Assembly (NCBI RefSeq): GCF_016862395.1
Contig: NZ_BOMW01000012.1
Coordinates: 186,001 to 250,000, forward strand
Length of the DNA: 64,000 bases
Direction of reading: 5' to 3'
Source: Actinoplanes siamensis
GTDB lineage: Bacteria; Actinomycetota; Actinomycetes; Mycobacteriales; Micromonosporaceae
This document shows positions 48,849 through 57,566 of this stretch, one piece after another. Both the position numbers and the translations under genes were made by a program. Positions within the stretch are counted from its first letter, which is position 1; every line of letters begins with the position of its first letter. The notes beneath the pieces were generated by a model. That model ran no database searches. It saw only the letters and a program-made list of their open reading frames with translations, and was not told the DNA's origin.

Positions 48849-51728
48849 GTGCCCGCGCAACGATGGTCCGTCAGCCAGGCCGAGTCGCTCGCTCCCGACC
48901 CCGGCGCTCTCCGGCGTGCCCGGGGCGTGGCCGGGCAGTTCACCGCCACCGGCCGGCTCGACGACATCCTCTGGGGGCTGTGCCGGGGTCACCGGGTGGC
49001 GGCCGACCTGGCCGGGCCCGCGTTCACGTGTTCCTGTCCCAGTTTCCAGGCGCCCTGCAAGCACGCGGTCGGCCTGGTGCTGCGCTGGGCCGAGACCGGC
49101 ACCGGGGACGAGCCGGCGCCCGAGTGGGTCACCGGGTGGCGGGCCGCGCGGGTGGCCCGGGCCCGGCGACGGGCCGAGTCCACGCCCGATCCGGTCGCCG
49201 CGGCGAGACGCGCCCGGGAGCGGGCCGAGCGGGTGGCCGGTGGCGTGACCGAGCTGCGCCGGTGGCTCGACGACCAGGTCGAGCAGGGTCTCGCGGACCT
49301 GGGGCGGCGCGGTCGCCAGGCGTTCGAGCCGCTGGCCGCCCGCCTGGTGGACGCGCAGGCGCCGGGCGCCGCGAGCGCGGTCCGGCGGCTCGGTGCGATC
49401 GCCGGCATCGGCCCGCAGTGGGCCGACCGGCTGCTCGGCGAGCTTGCCGTGCTGCACCTGCTGGCCACCGCGTACGACCGGCTCGACACGCTCGACCCGG
49501 CGACGGCCGCGACCGTCCGCGCCGGCCTCGGCTTCCGCACCCCGGCCGAGGAGGTGCTGGCCGGGTCGCGGGTCGCCGACCGCTGGCAGGTGCTGGGGCA
49601 GTCCGACAGCGACGACGGCACGCTGACCACCCGGCGGACCTGGTTGCACGGCTCGTCGACGTCCCGGTTCGCGCTGGTGCTGTCGTTCGCGGCGCCCGGG
49701 CAGCCGCTGGCCGCCGACCTGGTGCCGGGCACGGAGTTCCGTGGCGACCTGTGCTTCTACCCGGGCGCGGCGCCGCTGCGCGCGCTGGTCGCCGCACGCG
49801 ACAGCGCGGCCGAGCCGTTCGGCTCGCCGGACGGGGCCGGCTCGGTGCGGGCGACGCTCTCCCGGTGGTCCGTGCTCCTGGCCGCCGACCCTTTCCGGTA
49901 CGACGGTCCGATGCTCCTCGCCGATGTCACACCCAGCCCGGACGGCTTCCTCGTGGACCCGGCGGGGGACGCGTTGCCGCTGGCCGCCGGGTTCCGGGAG
50001 CCGTGGTGGCTGCTCGCCGCGGCGGGTGGGCGGCCGGCTCCGGTGGCGGCCGAGTGGTCGTCCGGCGGGCTGCGACCGCTGGCGGCGTGGGTGGACGGGG
50101 AGTTCGTGCCGGCCGGGGCGGCGGCGCCGGAGACCGGGGCGCCGCGGGCGGCCGAACTGCCGCCGGAGGTGCTGGCGGCGGCGCTGGTGGGGACGGCTCG
50201 GCGGCCGTGGTCCGGTCGTCCGGTTCGGGTCGGGCCGGCCCGGATCGACCTGGACCGGGGTGACGGCGCCGCCGCGGGGTTCGCCGCCTCGGCGCCCACC
50301 GGCCCGGAGCAGGCTTCTCCCCGGTCCGCGGCGGCGGACCTGCTGGACGCGGCAGCGGTCGCCCTGATCGCCCGGCGGGCGGGAGTCCTGCCCGAGACGG
50401 CGAAGGCGCCGGTCCCGGCGGCGCCCGCGGAGAACGACCCGCCGCTGCCGGTCGCGGCCGGCGTGCGGCTGGGGCGCATCCTGAGTGGGAGCGCGCCCGG
50501 AGGCGCCCACCTCGAACCGGAGCTGCTGGCGCAGTGGCTGGCCGCGGCGGCCGCGCGCGGTGGCGTGGCGCCGCCGGTGCTGCTGCCGGCCCTGCTGGAC
50601 GCGGCCCGGCGCAACACCACGGTCCGCGGGCCGGTGGCGCGCGTCGCCGGGCGGCGCGGCGGCTGGCTGGCCGCGCAGCGGGCCGACTGGGGATGGCTGC
50701 TCGACGAGGTCACGCCGGTCGCGGTGGCCGACTGGGCCACCGCGAGCGGCACGGAACGGCTCGGGCACCTGGCGGCGCTGCGGCGCGCCGACCCGGCTCG
50801 GGCCCGCGAGCTGGTGGCGAGCACCTGGGAAACCGATCCCGCGGAGCAGCGCGCCCGGTTCCTGCAGACGTTCGCCGACGGGCTCTCCCCCGGCGACGAA
50901 CAGCTGCTGGAGCGGGCGCTGGACGACCGGCGGAGGGAGGTCCGGCAGATCGCGGCCGAGCTGCTCCGGCACCTTCCCGGGGCCGCGCTCGGGCAGCGGA
51001 TGCGGCAGCGCGCGCACGCCGCGGTGCGGCTGGTGCTCGGCGATCCGGTGCGGCTCGCCGTCCGGCCGCCCGGAGAGCTGGACGCGGCGCTGCGGCGGGA
51101 CGGGGTGGGCGCCGGCCCGGCACACGGCGCCGGAGCCGGGGCGTGGCTGCTGGAGGAGGTCCTCGCCGGGACCCCGCTGGACTCGTGGACCGAGCTGGAG
51201 CCGACCGGTTATCTCGCGCTCGCCAGGGGGAACGACTGGGCCACGCCGCTGGTGCACGGATGGGCCAAGGCCGCCGTCACGCAGCGCGACGTGCGGTGGG
51301 CGACCGCGTTGCTCGGCGCCGACCGGGGTGTGCTGCGCGAGGCGGTCCGCTGGGACCTGCACCTGGTGCTGCCGCCGCGGGAGCTGGCCCGGCTGGCCGC
51401 CGAGGCGTTGCGGACCGAGGACGGATCGGCGCACCGGCTGCTCGCGCTGCATCCGGGGCCGTGGCCGGAGCGGCTGAGCGTCACCGTGCTGGAGACGATC
51501 GCGCGCCGGGCGCGCACCGATCGGCACACCTGGCAGCTGGGCGAGCTGTGCCGGACGGCCGCGCCGGCCATGCCGCCGGAGTATGCCGATCTCACCGGCC
51601 GGCTCGCCGCCACGCTGCAGCCGGAGGTCGATCCGAGCCGGGTCCGGCCGGTCGCCGATCTGGCCCGCGCTCTGGTGTTCCGCGAGGAGATGATCGGCGA
51701 GCTCCGCACCCCGGAGGCGTCCCGATGA
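48849..51728 (+). CDS. SWIM zinc-finger / DUF5691 fusion protein
   Basis: 959 residues, first of a four-protein set with MoxR, DUF5682 and VWA. The SWIM finger is Cys61-x-Cys63-x6-Cys70-x-His72 (TCSCPSFQAPCKHAVG), a DNA- or protein-binding zinc site. Residues 90-420 are helical and beta segments without a name (the YehQ-type body). From about 440 the sequence looks like DUF5691 (PPEVLAAALVGTARRPW, then HEAT-like helices such as LLERALDDRRREVRQIAAEL). The E. coli counterpart is yehQ-like, without this long extension, so the protein appears to be a fusion. ATGA overlap with the next small frame supports one operon. Confidence 0.82.
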   Translation: MPAQRWSVSQAESLAPDPGALRRARGVAGQFTATGRLDDILWGLCRGHRVAADLAGPAFTCSCPSFQAPCKHAVGLVLRWAETGTGDEPAPEWVTGWRAARVARARRRAESTPDPVAAARRARERAERVAGGVTELRRWLDDQVEQGLADLGRRGRQAFEPLAARLVDAQAPGAASAVRRLGAIAGIGPQWADRLLGELAVLHLLATAYDRLDTLDPATAATVRAGLGFRTPAEEVLAGSRVADRWQVLGQSDSDDGTLTTRRTWLHGSSTSRFALVLSFAAPGQPLAADLVPGTEFRGDLCFYPGAAPLRALVAARDSAAEPFGSPDGAGSVRATLSRWSVLLAADPFRYDGPMLLADVTPSPDGFLVDPAGDALPLAAGFREPWWLLAAAGGRPAPVAAEWSSGGLRPLAAWVDGEFVPAGAAAPETGAPRAAELPPEVLAAALVGTARRPWSGRPVRVGPARIDLDRGDGAAAGFAASAPTGPEQASPRSAAADLLDAAAVALIARRAGVLPETAKAPVPAAPAENDPPLPVAAGVRLGRILSGSAPGGAHLEPELLAQWLAAAAARGGVAPPVLLPALLDAARRNTTVRGPVARVAGRRGGWLAAQRADWGWLLDEVTPVAVADWATASGTERLGHLAALRRADPARARELVASTWETDPAEQRARFLQTFADGLSPGDEQLLERALDDRRREVRQIAAELLRHLPGAALGQRMRQRAHAAVRLVLGDPVRLAVRPPGELDAALRRDGVGAGPAHGAGAGAWLLEEVLAGTPLDSWTELEPTGYLALARGNDWATPLVHGWAKAAVTQRDVRWATALLGADRGVLREAVRWDLHLVLPPRELARLAAEALRTEDGSAHRLLALHPGPWPERLSVTVLETIARRARTDRHTWQLGELCRTAAPAMPPEYADLTGRLAATLQPEVDPSRVRPVADLARALVFREEMIGELRTPEASR

Positions 51729-51853
51729 CGGCGCCGGGGGCGGGGGGCGGGAAATGTCGTACCCCGGCGATAGTTTGCCGTTCGAGGCATCTACCGGGCA
51801 GGTCCGCGGCGTGCGAGCCATGGGCCCTGGAGATTCAGGAGTTGTTCGCGTGA
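51725..51853 (+). CDS. 42-residue coupled micro-ORF
   Basis: ATG at 51725 overlaps the SWIM stop (ATGA), and the stop at 51851-51853 overlaps the MoxR GTG (GTGA). The peptide has three Cys residues and ends WALEIQELFA. Without this frame the SWIM and MoxR genes would be separated by about 120 bases, unlike the tightly packed rest of the operon. Double coupling is suggestive, but codon use is weakly biased and no domain is known, so the peptide might be only a translational relay. Confidence 0.4.
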   Translation: MTAPGAGGGKCRTPAIVCRSRHLPGRSAACEPWALEIQELFA

Positions 51854-52911
51854 CCGCTCTGCGACCGCACGCCGAGGACCAGTTCGCCGACGAGCTGGCG
51901 CAGCTGGCAGCCGCCGACGACCGCCCGCGTCCGCCCGGGTGGCGGCTGTCGCCGCAGGCCGTGGTGACCTATCTGCTGGGCGACGGGGCGAAGGTCACGC
52001 CGAAATACGTCGGGCCGCGGCGCCTGATCGAGGTGGCCGTCTCGACGCTGGCCACCGATCGGGCCCTGCTGCTGCTCGGTGTCCCCGGCACGGCCAAGAC
52101 CTGGGTCTCCGAGCATCTGGCGGCGGCCGTCTCCGGCGACTCCACACTGCTGGTGCAGGGCACCGCCGGGACGGCCGAGGAGGCGATCCGGTACGGGTGG
52201 AACTACGCCCGCCTGCTCGCCGAGGGGCCGACCGACGCGGCGCTGGTGCCCAGCCCGATCATGCGGGCGATGCGGACCGGGTCGATCGCCCGGCTGGAGG
52301 AGCTGACCCGGGTCCCGTCCGACGTGCAGGACGCGCTGATCACGATCCTGTCCGAGAAGACGCTGCCGGTCCCGGAGCTGAACACCGAGGTCCAGGCGGA
52401 GCGCGGCTTCAACCTGATCGCCACCGCCAACGACCGCGACCGCGGGGTGAACGAGCTGTCCAGCGCGCTGCGGCGACGGTTCAACACGGTGGTGCTGCCG
52501 GTCCCCGCCAGCGCGGAGGACGAGGTGGAGATCGTGGCCCGGCGGGTGGCGCAGCTCGGCCGGTCGCTGGAGCTGCCGGAGGTGCCGGCCGCGCTGGAGG
52601 AGATCCGGCGGGTGGTCACCATCTTCCGCGAGCTGCGCAGCGGGATCACCGAGGACGGGCGGACCAGGCTGAAGTCCCCGACCGGGACGCTGTCGGCCGC
52701 CGAGGCGATCTCGGTGATCACCAACGGGATGGCGCTGGCCGCGCACTTCGGCGACGGCACGCTGCACCCGGGCGACGTGGCGGCCGGCATCGTGGGCGCG
52801 GTGATCAAGGATCCGGTCTCCGACGCCGTCGTCTGGCGGGAGTACCTGGAGACCGTCGTCCGCGAGCGCCCCGGCTGGCTGGACTTCTACCGGGCGGCAC
52901 GCGATGTCTGA
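51850..52911 (+). CDS. MoxR-type AAA+ ATPase (YehL-like)
   Basis: 353 residues. Walker A is GVPGTAKT (77-84); the Walker B region reads IARLEELTR, with Glu rather than the usual Asp-Glu pair; sensor 1 is LIATANDRDRGVN; the arginine finger region is SSALRRRFN. The hexameric MoxR class acts as a chaperone that loads cofactors or remodels partner complexes, generally with a VWA protein. The GTG at 51850 has AGGAG upstream. Its end overlaps the DUF5682 start by 8 bases. E. coli yehL is the nearest named relative I recognise. Confidence 0.88.
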   Translation: MTALRPHAEDQFADELAQLAAADDRPRPPGWRLSPQAVVTYLLGDGAKVTPKYVGPRRLIEVAVSTLATDRALLLLGVPGTAKTWVSEHLAAAVSGDSTLLVQGTAGTAEEAIRYGWNYARLLAEGPTDAALVPSPIMRAMRTGSIARLEELTRVPSDVQDALITILSEKTLPVPELNTEVQAERGFNLIATANDRDRGVNELSSALRRRFNTVVLPVPASAEDEVEIVARRVAQLGRSLELPEVPAALEEIRRVVTIFRELRSGITEDGRTRLKSPTGTLSAAEAISVITNGMALAAHFGDGTLHPGDVAAGIVGAVIKDPVSDAVVWREYLETVVRERPGWLDFYRAARDV

Positions 52912-55210
52912 GAGGTTCTACGGGGTCCGGCATCACGGGCCCGGGTCGGCCCGGGCGGTGGTGCGGGAGCTGGCCGCCCAGCAGCCCGACGTGCTGCTGG
53001 TGGAGGGGCCGCCGGAGGCCGACGAGCTGGTGCGCTGGGTGGCCGGCAGCGGGTTGGAGCCGCCGGTCGCGCTGCTGGGCTATGCGGCGGAAGATCCGGG
53101 GCGGGCAGCGTTCTGGCCGTTCGCGGTCTTCTCACCGGAGTGGCAGGCGATCCGGTGGGCGGTGGCCAACGAGGTTCCGGTCCGGTTCTTCGACCTTCCC
53201 TACGCGTTCCGGGTGGGCGGGTCCGGCCCGGGTGGGCGGGCGGCCCCGGGCGTACCCGACGGGGCGCTTGACTCGACCGGGCCGGGGGCCGGCGCCGTAC
53301 CTGAGGAAACGGTGGAGAGCGGGAGCGGGCCGCCCGTCGGGACCAGCGACGCCGATGCCGGCCGGCATCGGCCGGTGGACCCGATCGGCGAGCTGGCCAC
53401 CGCCGCGGGATACGACGATCCCGAGCGCTGGTGGGAGGATGTCGTCGAGCATCGCGGGGTGCCGGTGTTCGACGCCATCGCGGAGGCGATGACGGCGATC
53501 CGGGAAGGCGCGCCCGAGGAGCCGGACGATCTGCTGCGCGAGGCCTACATGCGGTCGGTGCTGCGCGAGGTCCGGCGCAGGCACGAGAACATCGCGGTGG
53601 TCTGCGGCGCCTGGCACGTGCCGGCGCTGACCCGTAAGGTCCCGGTCAGGGACGACACCGCCCTGCTCAAGGGCCGCCGCAAGGGCAAGGTGGTGTTCAC
53701 CTGGGTTCCCTGGACGTATGGGCGGCTGGCCTCGTGGTCGGGTTACGGAGCCGGGGTGAGCTCCCCGGGGTGGTACCACCACCTGTTCACCAGCACCGAC
53801 TCGGTGGTGCCGCGGTGGCTGGTGGACGCGGCCGGGGTGCTGCGGGCCGAGGGGGTGCCCACGTCGTCGGCGCACGTGATCGAGGCGACCCGGCTGGCCG
53901 AGGCGCTCGCGACGCTGCGAGGGCGGCCACTGGCCGGGCTCGCCGAGGTGACCGAGGCGGCCGAGGCGGTGATGTGCGACGGGGAGCCGCTACGGACCGC
54001 GCTGATCAACCGGCGGCTGGTGGTCGGCGAGCGGCTCGGCGCGGTTCCGGACGAGATGCCCGCGGTTCCGCTGGCCCGGGATCTGGCCGCGCGGCAGCGC
54101 ACGGTGCGGCTCAAGCCCGAGGCCACCGGGCGGAGGCTGGATCTCGACCTGCGCAAGGACAACGACCTGCGGCGCAGCCGGCTGCTGCATCAACTGCGGA
54201 CGCTGGACGTGCCGTGGGGCGAGCCTGCGGCGGGGCGGCGCGGGACGGGGACCTTCCGCGAGGAGTGGACGCTGCGGTGGCAGCCGGAATTCGCGGTCCG
54301 GCTGGTCGAGGGCAGCATGTGGGGCACCACGGTGGCCGGCGCGGCGACCGCGCGGGTGGTCCGGCGGGCCCGCACGGCGCGGGTCCTGGCCGAGGTCACG
54401 ACGCTGCTGGAGACCTGCCTGCTGGCGGACCTGCCGGAGGCGTATCCGGAGGTGCTCGCCGCCCTGGACACCAGGGCGGCGCTGGACGCGGACGTCCATC
54501 ACCTGATGGCGGCGCTGCCGGCGCTGGCGCGGACCCTGCGGTACGGGGACGTCCGGCGCACCGACCTGGCAGGTCTCGCCACGGTGACCGCGAGCCTGCT
54601 CAAGCGGATCTGCGCCGGCCTGCCGTCGGCGGCCGGCTCGCTCTCCGACGACGCCGCCAAGCGGCTGCGCGACGGGGTGGACGGCGTGCACCAGGCGACC
54701 GGTCTGCTCGCCGATCCAAAGCTGCGGGAATTGTGGCTGGTCACCATCGAGTCGCTGGCGCGGCGACCGGATCTGCACGGGTTGCCGGCCGGGCGGCTGA
54801 CCCGTCTGCTGCTGGACGCGGGGCGGCTGGACGCGGCCGAGGTGCGCCGTCGGCTACGGTTGCCGTTGACCGTGGGTACCCCGCCGGCGCACGCGGCCGC
54901 CTGGGTGGAGGGGTTCCTCGCCGGTGGCGGACTGCTGCTGGTGCACGACGACGCGCTGCTCGCGCTGGTCGACGAGTGGCTGGCGGACGTGCCGGCCGCG
55001 GCGTTCGACGACGTTCTGCCGCTGCTACGAAGGACGTTCGGGACCTTCGACGCGGGTGAGCGGCGGGCCATCGGCGAGCGGGTGGCCGGGCCGCGGCCGG
55101 GTGCGGCGCAGAGCGGCGCCGGCACGGTCGACCACGAGCGGGCGGTTTCGGTGCTGCCCGTGCTGAGCGCCCTGCTGGGGCGCGAGATCCGGATCCGGGA
55201 GGACGCATGA
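52904..55210 (+). CDS. DUF5682 protein (YehM-like)
   Basis: 768 residues. The N-terminus MSERFYGVRHHGPGSARAV followed by VLLVEGPPEADELV is the DUF5682 signature, reminiscent of TraB/EreA-type folds with conserved His and Glu, and NIAVVCGAWHVPAL repeats that theme. An insert of about 55 residues near 103-160 is disordered (Gly/Pro/Ala). The rest is helical. It is the largest partner of the MoxR/VWA pair and may carry enzymatic activity, but this is untested. The ATG at 52904 lies inside the MoxR end, and its own stop overlaps the next start as ATGA. Confidence 0.85.
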   Translation: MSERFYGVRHHGPGSARAVVRELAAQQPDVLLVEGPPEADELVRWVAGSGLEPPVALLGYAAEDPGRAAFWPFAVFSPEWQAIRWAVANEVPVRFFDLPYAFRVGGSGPGGRAAPGVPDGALDSTGPGAGAVPEETVESGSGPPVGTSDADAGRHRPVDPIGELATAAGYDDPERWWEDVVEHRGVPVFDAIAEAMTAIREGAPEEPDDLLREAYMRSVLREVRRRHENIAVVCGAWHVPALTRKVPVRDDTALLKGRRKGKVVFTWVPWTYGRLASWSGYGAGVSSPGWYHHLFTSTDSVVPRWLVDAAGVLRAEGVPTSSAHVIEATRLAEALATLRGRPLAGLAEVTEAAEAVMCDGEPLRTALINRRLVVGERLGAVPDEMPAVPLARDLAARQRTVRLKPEATGRRLDLDLRKDNDLRRSRLLHQLRTLDVPWGEPAAGRRGTGTFREEWTLRWQPEFAVRLVEGSMWGTTVAGAATARVVRRARTARVLAEVTTLLETCLLADLPEAYPEVLAALDTRAALDADVHHLMAALPALARTLRYGDVRRTDLAGLATVTASLLKRICAGLPSAAGSLSDDAAKRLRDGVDGVHQATGLLADPKLRELWLVTIESLARRPDLHGLPAGRLTRLLLDAGRLDAAEVRRRLRLPLTVGTPPAHAAAWVEGFLAGGGLLLVHDDALLALVDEWLADVPAAAFDDVLPLLRRTFGTFDAGERRAIGERVAGPRPGAAQSGAGTVDHERAVSVLPVLSALLGREIRIREDA

Positions 55211-55578
55211 ACGATTCCGCACTTTTCTCACATTCCGCAGAACCGCCGTCGTCGAGTGACGTGCCGGGCCAGCCGGCGGTGGTGCGGTTCTCGCACCCGG
55301 CGGAGGAGCCCGTCAGTGAGGCGGCTCCGGTTCCGGCCGCGGCGGACGGGCTGTTCTCGCACCCCGCGGGCAGCGCGCCCGGCGGTGACGGCGGCAACGC
55401 CGCCCGCGGGCGTGCCGGCGGACGGGGTTCGAGCGGGCGTGCCGGCGGGCAGGGTTCGACAGGTACTCGGACGAGAGGGGGCGACCGGGTTGGCGGGACG
55501 GATGACGCTGTTCAGGGCAAGGAAGGTCGCCGCCGGAAGCGCGGTGGGCGGCCCGGCGCCGGGAGAGCGGATGGCTGA
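55207..55578 (+). CDS. Small protein with three FSH(P/S)A motifs
   Basis: 123 residues, disordered. FSHSAEPP (7-14), FSHPAEEP (28-35) and FSHPAGSAP (50-58) are three copies of one short motif; the second half is Gly/Arg-rich (RGRAGGRGSSGRAGG). ATG at 55207 overlaps the DUF5682 stop (ATGA), and the last 8 bases overlap the VWA start, so it is coupled on both sides. It has no equivalent in E. coli yehLMPQ that I know. The motif could be a docking peptide for one of the partners. Low complexity tempers the call, but repeat and overlaps argue for a real protein. Confidence 0.6.
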   Translation: MNDSALFSHSAEPPSSSDVPGQPAVVRFSHPAEEPVSEAAPVPAAADGLFSHPAGSAPGGDGGNAARGRAGGRGSSGRAGGQGSTGTRTRGGDRVGGTDDAVQGKEGRRRKRGGRPGAGRADG

Positions 55579-56800
55579 GGCCGGCGAGGCGGTGCCGGGA
55601 AAGCGGACGACTGAGTCCGGCGCGGCGGCGCCGGAGCGGCGGCGGCGGTGGCGGCTCGTGCTCGGCGGGGCCGCCGAGGAGTCGCTGGGCAGGGCCGAGG
55701 GGCGGGACGAGGCGATGGACGCCGCGCTCGCCGCGCTCTACGACGCGGGTGGTGACGCCGACGAGCCGACGCCGAAGCGGTCGGCCGGGTTGGGCGGGTC
55801 GGCACCGAGGGTGGCGCGGTGGCTCGGGGACATCCGGGAATACTTTCCGAGCACCGTCGTGCAGGTGATGCAGGCCGACGCGATCGACCGGCTCGACCTG
55901 ACCCGGCTGCTGCTGGAGCCGGAGATGCTCGCCGCGGTGGAGCCCGACGTGCACCTGGCCGGCACGCTGCTCTCGCTGAACCGGGTGATGCCCGAGGCCA
56001 CCAAGGAGGCCGCCCGGCAGGTCGTGCGCACGGTGGTCGAGCAGCTTGAACGGCGGATCGCGCAGCAGACCCGGGCCGCGGTGTCCGGGGCGCTGAACCG
56101 GGCGGCGCGCATCAACCGGCCCCGGCACGCCGACATCGACTGGGACCGGACCGTCCGGGCGAACCTGAGGCACTACCAGCCCGAGCACCGGACGGTGATC
56201 CCCGAGCGGCTGGTCGGGTACGGCCGGCGGACCAGCGCGGTACAGCGCGACGTGATCCTCTGCGTGGACCAGTCCGGCTCGATGGCGTCGTCGGTGGTCT
56301 TCTCCGGGGTGTTCGCCGCGGTGCTGGCGTCGATGCGGTGGCTGCGGACGTCGCTTGTCGTCTTCGACACCGCGGTGGTGGACCTGACCGAGCGGCTCAG
56401 CGACCCGGTGGAGGTGCTCTTCGGGACGCAGCTGGGCGGCGGGACGGACATCAACCGCGCTCTCGGCTACGGCCAGCAGCTGATCACGCGCCCGCGGGAC
56501 AGCATCTTCGTGCTGGTCAGCGATCTGTACGAGGGCGGCGTGCGGGAGGAGATGCTGCGCCGGGTGGCCGAGATGACCGCGGCCGGGGTGCGGGTGGTGG
56601 TGCTGCTGGCGCTGTCCGACGACGGGGCGCCTGCCTACGACCACGAGAACGCGGCGGCGCTGGCGGCGCTCGGGGTGCCGGCCTTCGCCTGTACGCCGGA
56701 CGCGTTCCCGGACCTGATGGCGGCGGCGATCGAGCGGCGGGATCTGATGGCGTTCGCGGAGCGCTTCGCCGATCGGAAGGCCTCCGGGACCGTCAGCTGA
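55571..56800 (+). CDS. VWA-domain protein (YehP-like)
   Basis: About 409 residues. The C-terminal VWA fold has the MIDAS loop VDQSGSM (Asp233, Ser235, Ser237), GGGTDINRAL (Thr) and LVSDLYEGG (Asp). Residues 80-215 are helical and match the YehP-type N-terminal domain (YFPSTVVQVMQADAIDRL). It should bind partner ligands through a metal ion and be remodelled by the MoxR ATPase. The ATG at 55571 has GGGAG 5 bases before it; an ATG at 55502 would extend the protein into disordered sequence. It is last in the operon. Confidence 0.85.
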   Translation: MAEAGEAVPGKRTTESGAAAPERRRRWRLVLGGAAEESLGRAEGRDEAMDAALAALYDAGGDADEPTPKRSAGLGGSAPRVARWLGDIREYFPSTVVQVMQADAIDRLDLTRLLLEPEMLAAVEPDVHLAGTLLSLNRVMPEATKEAARQVVRTVVEQLERRIAQQTRAAVSGALNRAARINRPRHADIDWDRTVRANLRHYQPEHRTVIPERLVGYGRRTSAVQRDVILCVDQSGSMASSVVFSGVFAAVLASMRWLRTSLVVFDTAVVDLTERLSDPVEVLFGTQLGGGTDINRALGYGQQLITRPRDSIFVLVSDLYEGGVREEMLRRVAEMTAAGVRVVVLLALSDDGAPAYDHENAAALAALGVPAFACTPDAFPDLMAAAIERRDLMAFAERFADRKASGTVS

Positions 56801-56892
56801 GGCCTCGGCGGCAGGCGCGGCGTGAGGTGGGCGCCCGACGCTGCGCGGTAGTGCGGGACGGGGCGGTGAGCGGCGCGCAGCGGGTGCGGGCG

Positions 56893-57471
56893 TCAGGCCG
56901 AAGCGGTGGAGCTGGCCTCGGCGGCGCAGCGGGGGCAGCGGGCCGGGCACGAGGTGCGGGCCGCGGCGGTGGCGAGGCCGCTCCTGTGCAGGATCAGATC
57001 CACGGTCCCCTCGAACGACGACTCCTCCGGAACGACCCGCTCGCCGGGAACTCCGAGGACGTCCAGCGGCTGGTACCAGCCCCGCATCTGCTCCGGGGTG
57101 ACCGGGATCGGCTCGGCCCGGCGCAGGTGGCGGCGGACGGTCTCGTCGAACGACACGTCCAGGTAGTAGACCGCCGCCGGTCCGGGGTGGACGGCGATCA
57201 GATCGCGCACCGAGTCGCCGTAACGGCCGGTCCGGAGGATGCCTTCCAGGATCACGTGGTAGCCGGACTCCAGCGCGGTCCGGGCCATCGTCGTGATGAA
57301 GCGCGGAGCGACCGGATCCGGGCCGCTGTCGTGCTCGCGCAGGATGATCCGGCGCAGGCGGTCCTGCTCGATGAGGGCACAGCCACGGCCGTAACGACGC
57401 CGGATTTCGCGGGCCGTCGTGGTCTTGCCGCTGCCCGAGTTGCCGCGGATCACCACCAGGGTCGGGGCCAT
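56893..57471 (-). CDS. P-loop nucleotide kinase-like ATPase
   Basis: 192 residues. Walker A is IRGNSGSGKTTTAREI (about 8-23), with LIEQDRLRR as the zeta/AAA_33-like substrate Asp region and YHVILEGIL after. The fold is that of small-molecule or nucleotide kinases. The C-terminus has a short Cys cluster (SCPARCPRC). I see no antitoxin next to it, so a zeta-toxin role is not supported. The ATG at 57471 is chosen; an upstream TTG adds five residues. It converges on the VWA operon. Confidence 0.75.
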   Translation of the reverse strand: MAPTLVVIRGNSGSGKTTTAREIRRRYGRGCALIEQDRLRRIILREHDSGPDPVAPRFITTMARTALESGYHVILEGILRTGRYGDSVRDLIAVHPGPAAVYYLDVSFDETVRRHLRRAEPIPVTPEQMRGWYQPLDVLGVPGERVVPEESSFEGTVDLILHRSGLATAAARTSCPARCPRCAAEASSTASA

Positions 57472-57510
57472 CAGGAACGGTAGCAATGCCGGGGCACGTC
57501 CCGGCCGGGC

Positions 57511-57561
57511 GACACGGCCAGCGGCAATGCCGTGTCACCCGTCCCGGCCGGGACGGGTGAC
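57511..57561. terminator. Overlapping, mutually exclusive hairpins
   Basis: GACACGGC (57511-57518) pairs with GCCGTGTC (57529-57536). The perfect 28-base palindrome at 57534-57561 (centre GGCC) uses part of the same sequence. The pair sits after the DUF4142 stop and before the kinase start on the minus strand, so it can serve as terminator; competition between the two stems resembles an attenuator. Confidence 0.55.
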
Positions 57562-57566
57562 GCCGG

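Noticed and set aside
55256..55570. Long N-terminal extension of the VWA protein in its own frame
   Set aside because: This part is Arg/Pro/Thr-rich without a ribosome site and runs in another frame over the FSHPA protein; the ATG at 55571 with GGGAG is preferred.
56893..57471. Zeta-type toxin of a toxin-antitoxin pair
   Set aside because: The P-loop kinase fold fits, but no small antitoxin gene is adjacent and the flanking sequence is explained by other genes.
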